DNA of 64,000 nucleotides from Cocos nucifera (taxonomy: Eukaryota; Streptophyta; Magnoliopsida; Arecales; Arecaceae), in assembly GCA_006176705.1 (NCBI GenBank), contig QRFJ01000047.1, positions 434,001 to 498,000 on the forward strand, read 5' to 3'. A program made the translations under genes and the position numbers. This document shows positions 10,901 to 23,600 of this stretch, in pieces. The first letter of the stretch is position 1. The number at the start of each line of letters is the position of its first letter. The notes under the pieces were generated by a model. That model saw only the letters and a list, made by a program, of their open reading frames with translations. It was not told the DNA's origin and made no database searches.

Positions 10901-12488
10901 GGATGGACACCATTTCTCTGATGAAGGACAGGAAGAATTTGACATATTTTGTGAACCAATTAGGAACTATCTGGAAACACAAACTTCATATAATCCTCAG
11001 CCAGAGTATGCTGGAGTCAGTTTCTGCGTCAAGTGTAACGTCTGTACAGTGAATTTTGACAAGAACACTGGTGACCCTGTAATCAACAGTAGTGCACCTG
11101 AAGACATGGAAAATACCAATATCCACAGTGACAATATTGTTGAAGAGGTTGAAGGTGCTAAAGAAGACAAAATTGCATTGGACAAGTATACAGTTCCAAT
11201 AAGTTCTATTGAAAGGTGGGGAAATGCCATGGGTATCCTCATGGTTCTTGGTGTTCCTTTTCTGTTTAGCAATAAGTTTAGGTTGCTGTTAAGATAATTA
11301 TTCAGTTGTCTACAGTTTATTTTTCTTCTTGAATCCTTGACACCAAGATGCAGATATTGTGTACCCTGACTCCAAGCGCTGCTGTTGTTTCACAAAAAGT
11401 TATTATAGATATGTGAAGGGAACAGGCTCTTTACTGGCAACCTCCGAAGTAGAGTCCCCATTCTTGCTTTCCATTTTGCTTTGCTTCATGTGCAAAATTT
11501 ATTCTCTAGTACATTATTAGACTTACTGCACATTTTGCTGCAAATGGTAGATCATCAACTCAAAGCCAGCAAAAAAGCTTGAAATTTCCTCCTTAAAAGA
11601 CTTGCATCTTCGATTTTTCACACCCAGAGAGGTAAGCACTTCTGCATATTATCAGCTGTCAGTTAACTTATAAGATATGACATGCTTTGATCATTTACAG
11701 GTAGCAAATCTGCATTCTTTTCCAGCGGATTTCCACTTCCCACCACACATAAGCCTTAGACAACAGTGAGTTTCTCTGATGGCATACCCTTGTTGGTGAT
11801 GGTTGGGGTGCTGATGTTTCCCTCCATACCAAAAATATCAGTTTAACACGAGCCATTGCTTGCATTGTGCAATATATTTGACAGAGCTTTGTTGTTTAAT
11901 GAATGAGTGTTTGATGTAGCAATTCATTTTTTAAGCTACAGTTGTTGCCCCTGGAGCTATCACAATTAGACTACAACTTTACAACTTTATGATCCTCTCA
12001 TGAATATTTATACCATTATCAAATGGCAACTATGAGAGAGAATGGTGACAGCTTATGACAATGGAATGGTGAAAAACAAAAATCATGTGAAGTGAGATGC
12101 TAGGCGTTGTGAAAAATATGCACTTTGTACAGAAGAAAATAAAAAAGAAAAGAAAAAGGTCAACTTTAGGAGTAACATCATTTAAAAACAGTGCTTAAAT
12201 GGCCTTGTACCTCTGAAAGAATACTGATCCTTGGTTTGATTTCAAATATGTGCTACATGATGGATGTCCAAAATCTTGCCCTTTAATGGTAGCATGCTGT
12301 GCATAATCAATGAAAAAATTGTGTATTTGCGCATAAGAATGAAAACTTAATTGCAATACACGCTCACTGACATAGCATTGATACATGTTAGTCGCAATGC
12401 TGTCTGCAGGTATGCCTTGTTGGGGAACAGTCTAAGTGTAGCAGTCGTGGCTCCCTTGCTCCACTATCTATTCACTGAACCTACATAA
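7980..12488 (+). CDS. TRDMT1: tRNA (cytosine(38)-C5)-methyltransferase, DNMT2 family, 10 exons
   Basis: DNMT2 enzymes use S-adenosylmethionine to methylate C38 of tRNA-Asp and some other tRNAs. Exons: 7980-8030, 8168-8278, 9682-9774, 9865-9983, 10086-10208, 10803-11232, 11354-11448, 11551-11631, 11701-11765, 12410-12488, giving about 415 residues. Seen motifs: SAM-binding motif I FYSGIGGM (10-17); the catalytic SPPCQPYTR loop with Cys79; ENVVGFE (119-125); the VPYSRPRYF block at the end of exon 5; the family-diagnostic CFTKSYYRY (about 321-329); and motif X LLGNSLSVAVVAPLL near the C-terminus. The CFT box and the missing N-terminal regulatory part separate it from DRM, MET1 and CMT enzymes. 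The start ATG fits other DNMT2 N-termini (EEPLRILEFYSG). All junctions fit GT-AG and phase except exon 3/exon 4, where one G is missing. Exon 6 is long and acidic (target-recognition region). The last exon is repeated at 25,637. Confidence 0.93.
8740..9110 (-). mobile_element. Short LTR-type element (TRIM-like) in intron 2 of the methyltransferase gene
   Basis: On the minus strand a segment ends TTTTTGGGTAAGATTCATGA and is followed by TATCAAAGCCGACC, which resembles the TGGTATCAGAGC primer-binding site complementary to initiator tRNA-Met. At the other side a G-rich tract ATAGGGGGGGAG, a polypurine-tract candidate, precedes GTGAGGACTCGTGTGGGC. A second block with CTTTTTGGACAAGATCCTAAG resembles the first LTR end. 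The whole is under 400 bp with no coding capacity, as in terminal-repeat retrotransposons in miniature. Exact ends and target duplication were not resolved. Confidence 0.5.
12041..12103 (+). repeat. 63-bp direct repeat, copy 1 (last intron of the methyltransferase gene)
   Basis: It begins AATGGTGACAGCTTATGACA and ends AGTGAGATGCTAG. It matches 12,619-12,682 with a single-base indel. Copy 1 lies before the last exon and copy 2 just after the start of the anomalous 12.1-kb block. Confidence 0.85.
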
Positions 12489-12589
12489 AGTGCAAAATTG
12501 CCTGTTTTAGCAAAGGGCTACTTTTGAGCTTGTTTACATCTAGAACATTGATGATGAATCTCTTCCTGAAGTTTAACGTCCTAATGACA
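12398..12589 (+). repeat. 192-bp direct repeat, copy 1 (contains last methyltransferase exon)
   Basis: From TGCTGTCTGCAGG to CCTAATGACA this appears identical by eye to 25,625-25,816, which begins immediately after the N gap. It covers the acceptor, the final exon and about 100 bases of 3' flank. After TAATGACA the copies diverge: here into TTACTCAAAA, there into AAGCCACAAGG. Confidence 0.93.
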
Positions 12590-15500
12590 TTACTCAAAAT
12601 AATCGAGTATGTAAGAGCAATGGTGACAGCTTATGACAATGGAATGGTGAAAAACAAAAATCATAGTGAAGTGAGATGCTAGAGGCTTGCCCGCGTTGGT
12701 TCGCACTGAACACAGAAATGATCAGTTCCTACTCTTTATAGATTATCAAAAATCAATGTAAATAATAAAGCAGAATATTACGCTACAAAAGGACTCCATG
12801 AGCATTTTAGCAGAGAGTTGACATCAATGTTTTAACAACATTGTGACCTTGAATCTTAGATTATTTGGCCTTTTCAAAACCAGAAAGGTAGACTCTCCTA
12901 CATGATCAGACTGATTTAAATATCTGTTAAAACTAACCCTTGCGAGCGTCCATTGTATTTATATACCACTCAACACAGATTATGTAGTTCTTAAAACAAA
13001 TAGATGATTGAGTGGAAATTCGCGCGAATAAATCGAACTATGGCCAGAAATCTTCCATTATAAACTGTATATGATATCCGAACTCCACCAGATCCGATGC
13101 ATAAATCTAATAAGCACAATACCAAAGTCTTTCGGTTGGTGGAACTGGTTTCAGCGACAACTCAACGCAAACTTGTTATATTAACTCCTAATATATATAG
13201 CCACTATCATCACGCTACACTGTTTACATCCACGAGCATGGTAGAATACCACTCGTATATTAGTCGCAATATGCTGTCTGCAGGGTCTCAAATTGGGTCC
13301 CTCGCCTAATAATGCGATGTGAGAGGGCGAAAATGAAACATATCACGGATTAGCCTAATTTCAAGAGTACAAACAATGGCACATCGAGTGACACCCTACG
13401 GTAAAGTCTATTGCGAGCTAGACCCATATCATATTAATAATGGTGCGCCAAGAGACACAGACTAAAAAAAGATTTAATTATGGGAGAGACCCTTTGAGTA
13501 TTCTTAGAATCAGATGCGGCTTAACAGCTCTTATATAGAGAGAGCTCTGGTATATAAACCTCATCTATGAACTATCTTGGTGAGGGATGATTAGAAATTC
13601 CTCATTCCATTAGAAATGTAGTAGTAAAAGCACGGTCTAAATGGAAGGAAACGAAAAAAGGAATTCCTAGAGCAAGGCCATAGGTCTGGAATATAGCGTC
13701 TTTGGAGAAATTCGGTAGATGAGAGAGGCACACAGGAGGACAGGGTTTCGCTGTACCTTGATAACTCTTATTATATAATATATAGAGTGACTTCACCAGT
13801 GGTTTTGTTGCTTTAAGCGGCTCCGGTACCGGTATCAATATCCTCCTATTCCTCCGTTATATCGCAGAAATCAGGATTCGTGTAGCGCGAGGTCCATGCA
13901 CCGGAAAGCGGAAAGCTCCGTTAGAACGTACAAGCACATTAATTCTTGTCTAGATAGCTCGAGCTGCTGTATTCATTCCCGCGTGGAGAATACACATAGA
14001 AAGTGGAATACAATGATATAAGATATATAATTGAGTATCGAGTGAGAGGTATTTGCGAATCAATATGTGGAGTTCTTTCTCGGCGCGTGAGGTTTATAAT
14101 ATGTGGAGATGAGTTTCCATAAATTGGCGTGGTTATTTACTACCCTCTATTTCTACTCGTTATAATAGAATTAATTATAAAAATCATGTACCTATATATA
14201 GAGATACAAGAAAACTTTAATGAAACATTGTTAATTATATTTATAATTTTAAAATTTATAAATACATAAGATTTATGAAATTAGACCTTTAAATCAACAT
14301 GAGAATTCGTCTATTATTATATGCATCTATTAAACCAGTTAACTTAGTCCTCATGTATAATCTATAGTCATGGATTCCGGATATATATTTTAATAGCTTT
14401 AAGCAATCAGAGTATTCAAATCGAAAGTTACAGAGGTAGAATATCCGATATTTGTGCATAAGGCTAAGCAACAATCACATTTGATTGTTGCATCCCCCTA
14501 ATGTCCTTGTTATTCTCCCAGGGACGCGACTCGGAGTACGCACGCAATCAAGCAAAGAAAGCTACATTTGATACTTGCCCCATTCACTACCGACCATGCG
14601 CTCTAATTTAAAAAGGAAAGCCTTGTGGATTCACCAATCTGAGGTGTGTAATTCTTTTGTTGGTTGAAACGGCTTATGAATTTTGTCTAAGTAAAGGCAA
14701 TAACTAAAGGTGACTTGTATTTTCTAAGCCTCTTCATCCTGTTTCGCTTAAGGGAGTTATTACATTTTGCTTGGCTTCCGTATACTGGCATGTAAGGAAA
14801 AAGCAATCACAATATGAGAAAGAAACTAAATAGACCATAAAGAGAGAGAAAAAGGATGATAAGCACTGAGGAAATAAACTTTATTGAATATTTAGCGTCG
14901 ATTTTCGGAGTTCCCTCATTGCCCTTGAGAAAACTATCTTTATACTGCATTTTGATGTGAGACTAGAAATAGTTTCAGGGATGTCAATGGGTCCATTAAT
15001 TTATGCTGTGTCATATAATTTTATATAAATTTTAATTTTTGTTCTAAGAATCTCTCTTAGGGTAGCTGTATTCACCTGAGAAAGATATTGAGCACAGGAA
15101 GTATATATAGGCTCGACCTAACATAATGTCTCATTGATTTTTGAATTGATTCTTCATTCCACACATGATTCTACATTTCACACATATTTACGTGATATGG
15201 CATACTGCGGATGGATACTAAATTTGTCAATTTCGTCTATATATGTCTCAGCTGAGAACATTTATATTGTGCGCTATAAACTAGAAATACACGAGAAAGG
15301 TTCTCGGGAATTATTTTTGGATGGAGTATCTATTTGCATGATGATGCACACGCTATGTCAAGGAGGATGTTTAAGGGATTTGTGCGCAGGGATAAAAAAA
15401 TAACCCAAACCAACAGCACGTGCGAAAGATCAAATCTACCACGTAGTGGGTTTTGAGTCTCCAGAGCGATGGAGTATGGAGTGCGATGGATATATGTAGT

Positions 15501-17023
15501 GGTAGTTAGAGTCACTTAATTCTTACTTCGAGAAACCCTTTGAATGCATAGGCATCTTTTTGGATGGGAGGTTTGGAGTAATATATCGGTAGATAACGCT
15601 TTATAGATTAACTATTGTGTAATTTATACCGAAGATATTAATGTAATTCGCGATATGGTGAGATTACTCACATAGTATCAACTAACATATTCATTGATAT
15701 AGAATACAGACTGTAAAATTAATGATTAAAATTATATCTGGTCTCTCTCGGCGCACTAACAATTGACTTGTATTCAAACTCTGTTATTATTTAACGCTCT
15801 TCACCCCGCTTTTTGCTTTTTCTCACCCCTGCAACTTACTGTAGTCGTGTTTAAACACACTTTTTTACTATTTCTATTTATTATCTTGCGGATGAATCCA
15901 CTAGCGGGGATGGAGATCATGAATTCGAGTCACAAAATGCCTACGATGATTTTTATATAGGGGCTGTGGGACAGATAAAATGTATTGTAATTAAATCACC
16001 TCGACAAAACTTTGTTACATCCCCTTTGCACTTAATTTCTTCATGATCTATACAATATTTCCCATAGTCTTATTAGAAATGAAGAACTAGGCTAAGTTTG
16101 CTTGGCGACAATGCCACTCTGGCACCGGGTGTAAATAATAATGTGGGCATGGTACCTGCTCCTGCTCCCTGGGTGTCAATTAGAGTAACGGAGTTCAAGC
16201 AGCGAGGATGACTGCCAAGATTTTCAATAGTGGCGCTAGGCTGTCTATACACTCGGCACAATCAAAAATAATTCTGATTTCTTCCTTTATCCGGTTTCCT
16301 TGTTGTTCCCTGTTCCTTTTAAAATAACGAGTCCACAGGCAAGCCGAAATACATTGTGAAACAATGGGACAATGTTGTTTCCGTTGGTCGTTTTCACATG
16401 CATTGCCTACTTCTAGATGTAAGCTTTTTTTTATTTATTTGGTTATATTTCTCTCTACTTTTAGTCGTTGATTATTCACTCTTTAATGTTATGGTAATGT
16501 TGGCAATCTTTCTAATTTTCGTACAGATATGAGGTGAGGGAAAAATGCCCTCCCAATGAAACATTCTTGCAAAAGAAGAGTAGCCAAGAGCCTATATTTT
16601 AAATTTACTTTTAGGAATCTTAGAGCCAGCACTATAGCAAGATATTATTTGCCTCTTTTAACTAATACACCAAATCTCCCAGATCATCAATAATTATTCA
16701 ATCGTTTTTATAGCGGTAGGAGAGCCAGTTGATTCAAGTGGTAGACCACTTATGAGGTTTCTCAATACGGTTCAAGATACTACTTGTTCAATTTATATTA
16801 GATTATCGCACAATTACATGATGATGGCTTCTGTGGCAACTACGCAAAGAGGATTGCACATTTTTGTCACAATACCTAGTCACATAGAAGAACAACATAC
16901 AGATTCAACAAATTATTACACGCATGAATCTTACTTCGGCACATATCCATCCGAACAAAGAAGTATCATTCATCTGGAAAATAAATCTATTTTTACGCTA
17001 CAAATGGTTATGTAGTATAACCC
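12590..17023. other. Anomalous sequence resembling an indel-rich copy of the methyltransferase-Ran intergenic region
   Basis: No gene is seen. Islands resemble 25,000-26,760 in the same order but with dense indels: AAGAAAGCTACATTTGATA at about 14,555 versus 25,100; AAATTTTAATTTT with CTAAGAATCTCTCTTAGG at about 15,035 versus 25,265; TTCGAGAAAC..TTTGAATGC at about 15,528 versus 25,507; and GAATACAGACTGTAA at about 15,702 versus 26,730. Another CAATATGCTGTCTGCAGG at 13,268 recalls the last-exon acceptor. The pattern looks like unpolished long-read consensus or a very diverged duplicate. Confidence 0.45.
12619..12682 (+). repeat. 63-bp direct repeat, copy 2
   Basis: Copy of 12,041-12,103, placed just inside the left edge of the anomalous block. 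It contains one inserted base (TCATAGTG versus TCATGTG). Confidence 0.85.
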
Positions 17024-17180
17024 AATGCAGACTCCAGTGGCTTTTTTCTATGCCCAGAGGTGGTGTAGAAGCAAACATATCCCACCAACACCGCCACGCC
17101 TCGATTTACTCAAATGCGTCGTCGTCATCATCATCTGGAAGGGGTTGCGCTGCCGCAGCAGCTATCTCAGCCTCATACCT
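17024..17180 (-). pseudogene. Exact 157-bp copy of the Ran GTPase terminal exon and 3' flank
   Basis: This segment matches 27,299-27,455 base for base by eye. It includes the whole coding part of the last Ran exon ([14 protein letters not shown], six Asp, AFE, stop; minus strand 17,178 to 17,106) and about 82 bases beyond the stop. Both flanks then differ completely. On the minus strand the exon is preceded by TTTTAG, so an AG acceptor exists by chance, but no other Ran exon lies nearby. Perfect identity with abrupt edges argues for a very recent copy or an assembly artefact, not an old pseudogene. Confidence 0.9.
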
Positions 17181-17266
17181 AAAATGGATGCTTTGATTGA
17201 AAATTTGATGTACCTTAACCACACTTTTTCAGGCATTTGATGCAAGATGATGAGCTTTTGGAGGTG

Positions 17267-18235
17267 CTAGTGAGGCGTGATCTTGGTGTAGTAAAGCTTA
17301 TGTACGAGAGTTCTCCATAGTTTCTTTGATTCTTGATAGAATCTCCACCATCTTTTCATCAGAAGGTAATGGTTGAATAATTTTAAGTTTATCACCCCAA
17401 GACCTCCTAACACTCTTGGTCTACGGACCTTTTCCCAATTAACTAGGCATATGCCTCTTGAGTTCAATCCTCCTCCTTTTAATAGAAAATCTTTTCTCTT
17501 CTTATCTATTATATCTAATAGTTTTGCAGGAAGCAGGAAAGTAGACATCCAAAGTATTGGATTTGAGCTTAAAACGGAGTTCACCAAAGTTAAACAACCT
17601 CCGTTCGACAATAGTTTTTCTTTCCAAGCTGATAACCTTTTCTCCACCTTTTCAATGAGGAAGTTTCAGTCGGAGGATCTAATTGTGCCCCTAGTTAGAG
17701 GGAAACCTAAATACTGCAGTGGAAATTTGGAAAGTTTGCACCCTAACAGTGCTGCAAAGATGTTACAAATATCATCTGAAATCCGTATCCCTGTTAGTGA
17801 GCTTTTTTCAAAATTTATTTTCAGTAGTTCAAAAGAGTATAATAAGAACTTTAGGTTGAGAGCATGCTGAGTGTTTGCATCGCACCAGATTATGGTATCA
17901 TCGGCATATTGAAGACTTGTGATGCAATCGATCATTTTTGGCAATCCCATACCAGCGATGAGCTTATTGTTCTTTGCTAGCTTGAGCATCCTTTTTAAAA
18001 TATCAGTTAGCAGAATAAAAAGAAGCGGGGATAAAGGATCTTCTTGTTTGAGACCCTTCTTGGTTTGAATCCATTTTGTCGGTTCCCCATTTGATCATGA
18101 GAGCAATTTTGCTAGAGTCCGGAATATTTTCTATCCGCTGGCACCATCTGGGTCCAAATCCTCCAGCTCTGAGTAAATGAATGAGGAATGACCGATCAAT
18201 ATTGTCAAAAGCCTTTTCGAAATCAATCATAAACA
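17267..18235 (-). mobile_element. Truncated LINE (L1-type) reverse transcriptase fragment
   Basis: Read on the minus strand from 18,230: IDFEKAFDNIDRSFL (RT motif A region); after a frameshift, SLQYADDTIIW (catalytic YADD) and LQYLGFPLTRG; after a further break, LSAWKEKLLSNGGCLTLVNSVLS and WEKVRRPRVLGGLGVINLK, the C-terminal region after RT in plant LINEs. There are several frame breaks and neither endonuclease nor ORF1 is present, so it is dead and 5'-truncated. It starts about 90 bases after the Ran exon copy. Confidence 0.85.
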
Positions 18236-19055
18236 GTTATATTGTTAATGTTTTGTAATCCAAATGAATGTTCCAAGGTCAATAAGCGTGTTGCCCTCAT
18301 CATTTTAAATGACGTGTCAATATGTGATTGGGAGCCAAGTTGTTATTAAGGAATGAAATCATTCTAATTTTTAAGAACAACTAACATCTATCAAATAAAC
18401 CACACACAATTTTTATCTAATATTACTATTTCCAATCCATCAAATATGTTTCACTTAAAAGATTCTCAATTACTCGTGAGGTGAGATGCGATACAAAAAA
18501 AAAAAAGAAATAATGCAATATGCAAATGCATATGGAGAATTTTTTTGTGGGAGCAATTCTACAAAGTTAGTCATTAAAACGGTACAATTAAGTTAGATGA
18601 TCATCTCTTTGAATAATGGAGAAATTCGCCTTAATGAATATCCGCAGCACTCATCAACATTTAGAAATCTGTGGTTTTCCCCATAGCATTTCAAGCGCAA
18701 AATAACCTTATTAATCCTTAAGGACAACCGTGTGATGGATGCTTTGCTTAATCAACCGATCACAATGATATACTCAAATCTGCTCAACTCTGTTGCGAAG
18801 ATATCATGATGATGAATTGAGTCAGCCACCAATTAACAATGCAATGTCAATGGAAATACCATCACTTTATTGATGGTATGATACATTCCAGCGTCTACCG
18901 GCAACCATCTTGCATATGTTGATGCATCAAGTCATTTGAAGAGATAACGTCGGCAAAATCATGCAGAGACTTTCCATTTACGTAGAGTTTCTTCTCACTA
19001 ACAACAATTTAAGACATTTTTTTTCTTGGTACTTGAAGCAATTATAGCTAGTTTA
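18236..19055. other. Non-coding AT-rich stretch
   Basis: No domain-bearing frame and no recognisable repeat ends. It separates the LINE remnant from the gene-like exon at 19,060. Confidence 0.4.
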
Positions 19056-19062
19056 CGGCTAT

Positions 19063-19370
19063 CTATATCACACATTGAATAACACTTGGATTGGTCCATA
19101 ATGTATTTGGGAAAACCAGTAGCATCCAGGCAGTGTCCTCCAAAATCTGGCTGCAAATAGCTGCTGTACTGCGCCTAGCTGAACATATCATACCTGTGAA
19201 CGGCAACAACAATCTTACAAGTGATTGAAGGGCAAACATAGATTCTTCTGCTAGAAAAGAACAGAATTTTTCGGTAAAAAAACCAATGCTTGTTGCTGAT
19301 ACCCTGCTTCTTAATAAACATATGAGCTCCAATGCATCAGCAACCGTTCTTAGTCTCGGGCTTGCATTTA
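19063..19370 (-). pseudogene. Gene-like exon of unknown identity (candidate captured or relic exon)
   Basis: The minus-strand frame runs about 100 codons without a stop, from ASPRLRTVADALELICLLRS through FFTEKFCSFLAEESMFALQ to MLLVFPNTLWTNPSVIQCV. It is Leu/Ala-rich, alpha-helical in look, resembling an ARM/HEAT-type fragment, and unlike the surrounding transposon frames. A possible acceptor (TGCAAG) precedes it and GTGATA follows it as a possible donor. No neighbouring exons were found and I do not recognise the protein. It could be a relic of a host gene carried in with the 12.1-kb block. Confidence 0.4.
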
Positions 19371-20639
19371 ATCAATGTAATATTCGGTCGGTTTTTCTGG
19401 AACATCTGGAAGTCCCTACCACATATGATTATTCCCCACAGATTCAAGCTCGTACTGCTGAAAGAACTCTGGAAAGAGGTCGGTTCCTCTTAAATTCTAA
19501 GAATAACAACTTGGAATGTTGATTACGAATTACTCCAGATATTGGAGGGTCATGAATATATAGGTAAACAATGAAAAAATTAAGGATCTCGGTCGACAAA
19601 TTGATGCAGCAAGCAAATTAATAGAATATTTCAAGCATGCATGGAAAGTTGCATTAGGCCCATATTATCAATTTTAATGATCGGTGAAAACAAAATGGTA
19701 TAAATGTTAGTAATTCTTAAACTATTTTGTAATATTAAAAACTCAAAAATGTTGCAAGGTTTTCTTCTAAGAATACAAAAAGAGAAGCATCATTTCAATA
19801 TCCATGAAGACTTGCATTAGCCTGTCGTTAAGTGGGCAAATGCATTATAACCCTATGCAAAAATAACATTAGGAAATGCAATTACTTGTCTGATAAATTG
19901 CACACATTGTTTGGATGGTAAAAGAGTGGTTTACCATGCATGCCTATAGAAATATGAGCGAACAAAAGTTAGTAGACAGATCCTGCCTTCACTCATCAAG
20001 TTTCTTCTTCCATCATCCATGTTCTGCAACCAGACGACTCCATCCAACGAGAGAATAAACAGCTTGATGGAGTGATAACAACTCCAAGAACTACAGCTGT
20101 TAGATGAACGAGCTGTTTCGTGTTTGGCTCAAAATTGAGTCGGTTCCAGCTTGCACATATGATGAACAGCCAAATACGACCTGAACTTTTGAGCTCAAAA
20201 ATAAATAAGCTGAACACGAGCTAAACTAAGCTCGCTCATGTCCTTACAAATATGTAATATTTTTATTATTTATATAAATAAATTATGTTATTATCTAATA
20301 TTTACAAGTAAATTCTAAGAACATTTATTTGGAATAAGGATATCTCTCAATCCTTAGATCTTATATAAAAATGATGAAAATAGCAGTTGTTAGATCGAAG
20401 ATTTAGTAGCTTAGAAGCTACCGGATCAATACAGTTCAGGGGAAGGCAAAAGGAAGCCCTAGCCACTCATGTCCTCCATCTCTGTGATGGCACCCGTCCT
20501 CTCTCTCTCATACACAATTGCTGCGTCTAAGCCTCATCAATGTTAATCCTCCTCCTCTCACCGTGCCGGCGGACAACTATGGGACTGGAGCAACATGGCG
20601 ATGACTCTTTCTCTCTCTCCATCTTCGATAATTTTTTTC

Positions 20640-23600
20640 TCCTTTCTTGTATTCTGCTGAACATAAGCGGGTGGTTAATCGAGCTGAATCAAATTGTTCT
20701 AGACTGGCTATAGCTCATCCTCGGTCTAATATTCACCGTCCAATTCCAGCCTATGATGATATGGAGAATGCAATTATCGTCTGTTTCCCTCCAACTAATC
20801 TCCACCTGCGAGAAGTTGACTATTTGATTAGCGAATCAGATAATAGATCGTTCACGGCCGAGCTATCACTAAGAAGTTTCTTCGTATTGATCGGAAAAAA
20901 AGCTACTTGCTGCCAACCTATCCTATTGATCGGTCGCGGCCGATCAATACTTGGCCGACCAATACTTGGCCGACCAATGCGGACTCAAGCTACTTTCGTG
21001 CACGATTTTCTTCAGATTGGTCGGCGGCGACTATCAGAGGTCAGATATTATCGGGCTACTGTCATCTTTGCCATATCCGTATTCTTTCCAAACTGAAAAA
21101 CTCAGACAAAGGAGTCCTTCACAATCACGTCTTCCAAGAAAGATAAAATATCTTCCAAATCAATATGAGACGATAAATTTGGAAGGTCGTTAGAGTCCAA
21201 AACGAATACGACTTCAATTTCACTCTTATAAATAAAAGGACTCCGGGATCCTCGAGGTAGGCATTCAATTCGATGCTTTCTCCTCTCCTTGTTCTCCAAT
21301 CTTCTAACTTGAGCATTGGAGGGTCTTCACCAAAGAAATCTTCGATGAGAACTTTTGTACAGAAAATCGGACGAAGCTCCAGCAGTAGTTCTTCCTCGGC
21401 CATAGATACCTCAGCGGCCAACCTCAGATGGGAAGATTGGAAGCAACACTTGGCGCTAGAGGAAGGGCCCTCGACTAATTTTGAGGCCCAATTCTTGAGA
21501 GGAGAAAGCTTGTCACTAGACATTATGAAGACTCACAAAGGAGCATCAAATACTTCTCAGTGTCCCGATGGGAGACGAACCAACGATGCTCAACCGACCA
21601 ATGCACCTCCCTCGATTTAGGAGAATCGACTTGTAGCCCCGACGATCTCTCAAGAATAATACAATATACTGGTTCAGCAAGTACAGGTACTCTGGGCTAC
21701 CATAAGAGAAATACAGTAGGCCAACGAGTCTCACTCGTTCGGAGAAAATTCGGAACCACACCATGGAAGATCGATCGAACGGCATCCTGGAAGCCTAAGG
21801 GTTGAAGCCAACCATCATAGCCGACCTATAAGTCCTCCCTGAGAAGACTTGCACGATCCCCTACTCCAATTTTCAGGAGAGATTCTACCCCGAGCCATGT
21901 ATCTTCTCAATGCCAACCTACCCGGAAAGGTGACATGGAAAAAAAGCTCCTAGAAATGCAATAGCAATTAGACGAGTTGCGAGCACCGAAGCAACAGGGG
22001 GATGATCTAGGATTCAATATCGACTCTCCATTTACTCGAAAGATCATGGATGAGCCACTGCCTCCATGGTTCAAGATACCTCAGATAAAGTCGTACGATG
22101 GGACAGCCGACCCCATCGATCATCTGGACAACTTTCGCATCCTTATGCATCTGTAAGGAGCTAGTGATGCATTCCTGTGCCAAGCCTTTCTTTTAACTTT
22201 GAGGAAGGCAGCTCGATATTAGTATTCTAATCTACAGCCAGGGTCTATGGATTTCTTCAACCAATTGAGCTGACTATTTGTTGCCCATTTTATTAGCAGT
22301 CTTTAGCAACGTCAAAATTCAGATTTTCTTCTAAGCATCAAACAGCGCGAGAATGAACCTCTTAGGGAATACATCAATCGCTTTAATGCGGCTACCTTGA
22401 AAGTTCAAAATTTGAATAAGTTTGTGGCAATGACAGCGTTAAAAGTCGGACTTCTCCAGAATGATCTTCTCTTTTTCCTAAACTTGGATTATTTGAGGGA
22501 TTTCGTCGAAATGCTAGAACGAGCAGAGAAATATGTCCAAGCCGAGGAAACCTGAGACCAGCAAGAAGGAAACCTTGGTGGTGGATCACAATCAACTCAG
22601 AAGTTGGAGAAGAAAAAGGACTACCGACATGTACAACATCGATACAAGGAACAGCGACCTCATCGTTCATGGACTCCACCCTGAAATAACCGACGTACAT
22701 CTCCTAAACCTCGACGCCAATCCAGGACACCTCAAAAATTCCACTATTATACTTCCCTCAATACTCCTCGGGCTCAAATCTTAATGAAGATCGAGCAACA
22801 GAAAAATATACCATGGTCGAAGAAAATGGTGACACCTGCTTGAGCGAGAAATCCGAGAAAATATTGCAAATACCACCGTGATCATAGACATGATACTGAA
22901 GATTGCTGGCAGCTCAAAGAGGAAATAAAAGCATTAATTAGGTGAGGTCGACTCTGACGTTATATTGATGAATGGTAAATCACAGCACACCCACGGGGAG
23001 AGCAACCAACACAAGAAGATCCTCACATGGAGTAGCCGACAGCAGGAGAAATTAGGATGATCGCCAGAGGGCATCTTACTGGAAGTATCTCAGAATTGGC
23101 CCGATCTAAGGAGGAAGGATCGAAGAAAAGGAGGGTCGACGACGAGATCACCTTTAATGAAGATGACCTATAAGAAATAAATCAGCCTTACGATGATCCA
23201 ATAGTTGTTGCTCTGAATTTCTTAAATTATGATGTACATCGAGTCCTTGTTGATAATGAAAGTTTAGTAGATGTCTTGTTTTATGATGCCTTTGTTCGGA
23301 TGAATTTAGATCCTAGGCAGTTGACGAAGAAGAATGTACCTCTGGTAATACGGTATCGGTGGAAGGAACTATTACATTAACAATAAAAGCCACTCAAGTT
23401 CTGAGATAGGCCATGATCGAAATAACTTACTTTGTGGTGAATAGCCCATCAGCTTATAATGTTATCTTAGATCGACTAGGATTGAATGCCCTCCAAGCAA
23501 TAGCATCCACTTATCACCTAAAGGTAAAGTTTTTGACTTCGAGTGGAATTAGCGAGCTTCGAGAAAATCAGTCAATCCCAAAAGAATGTTATATGGCAAC

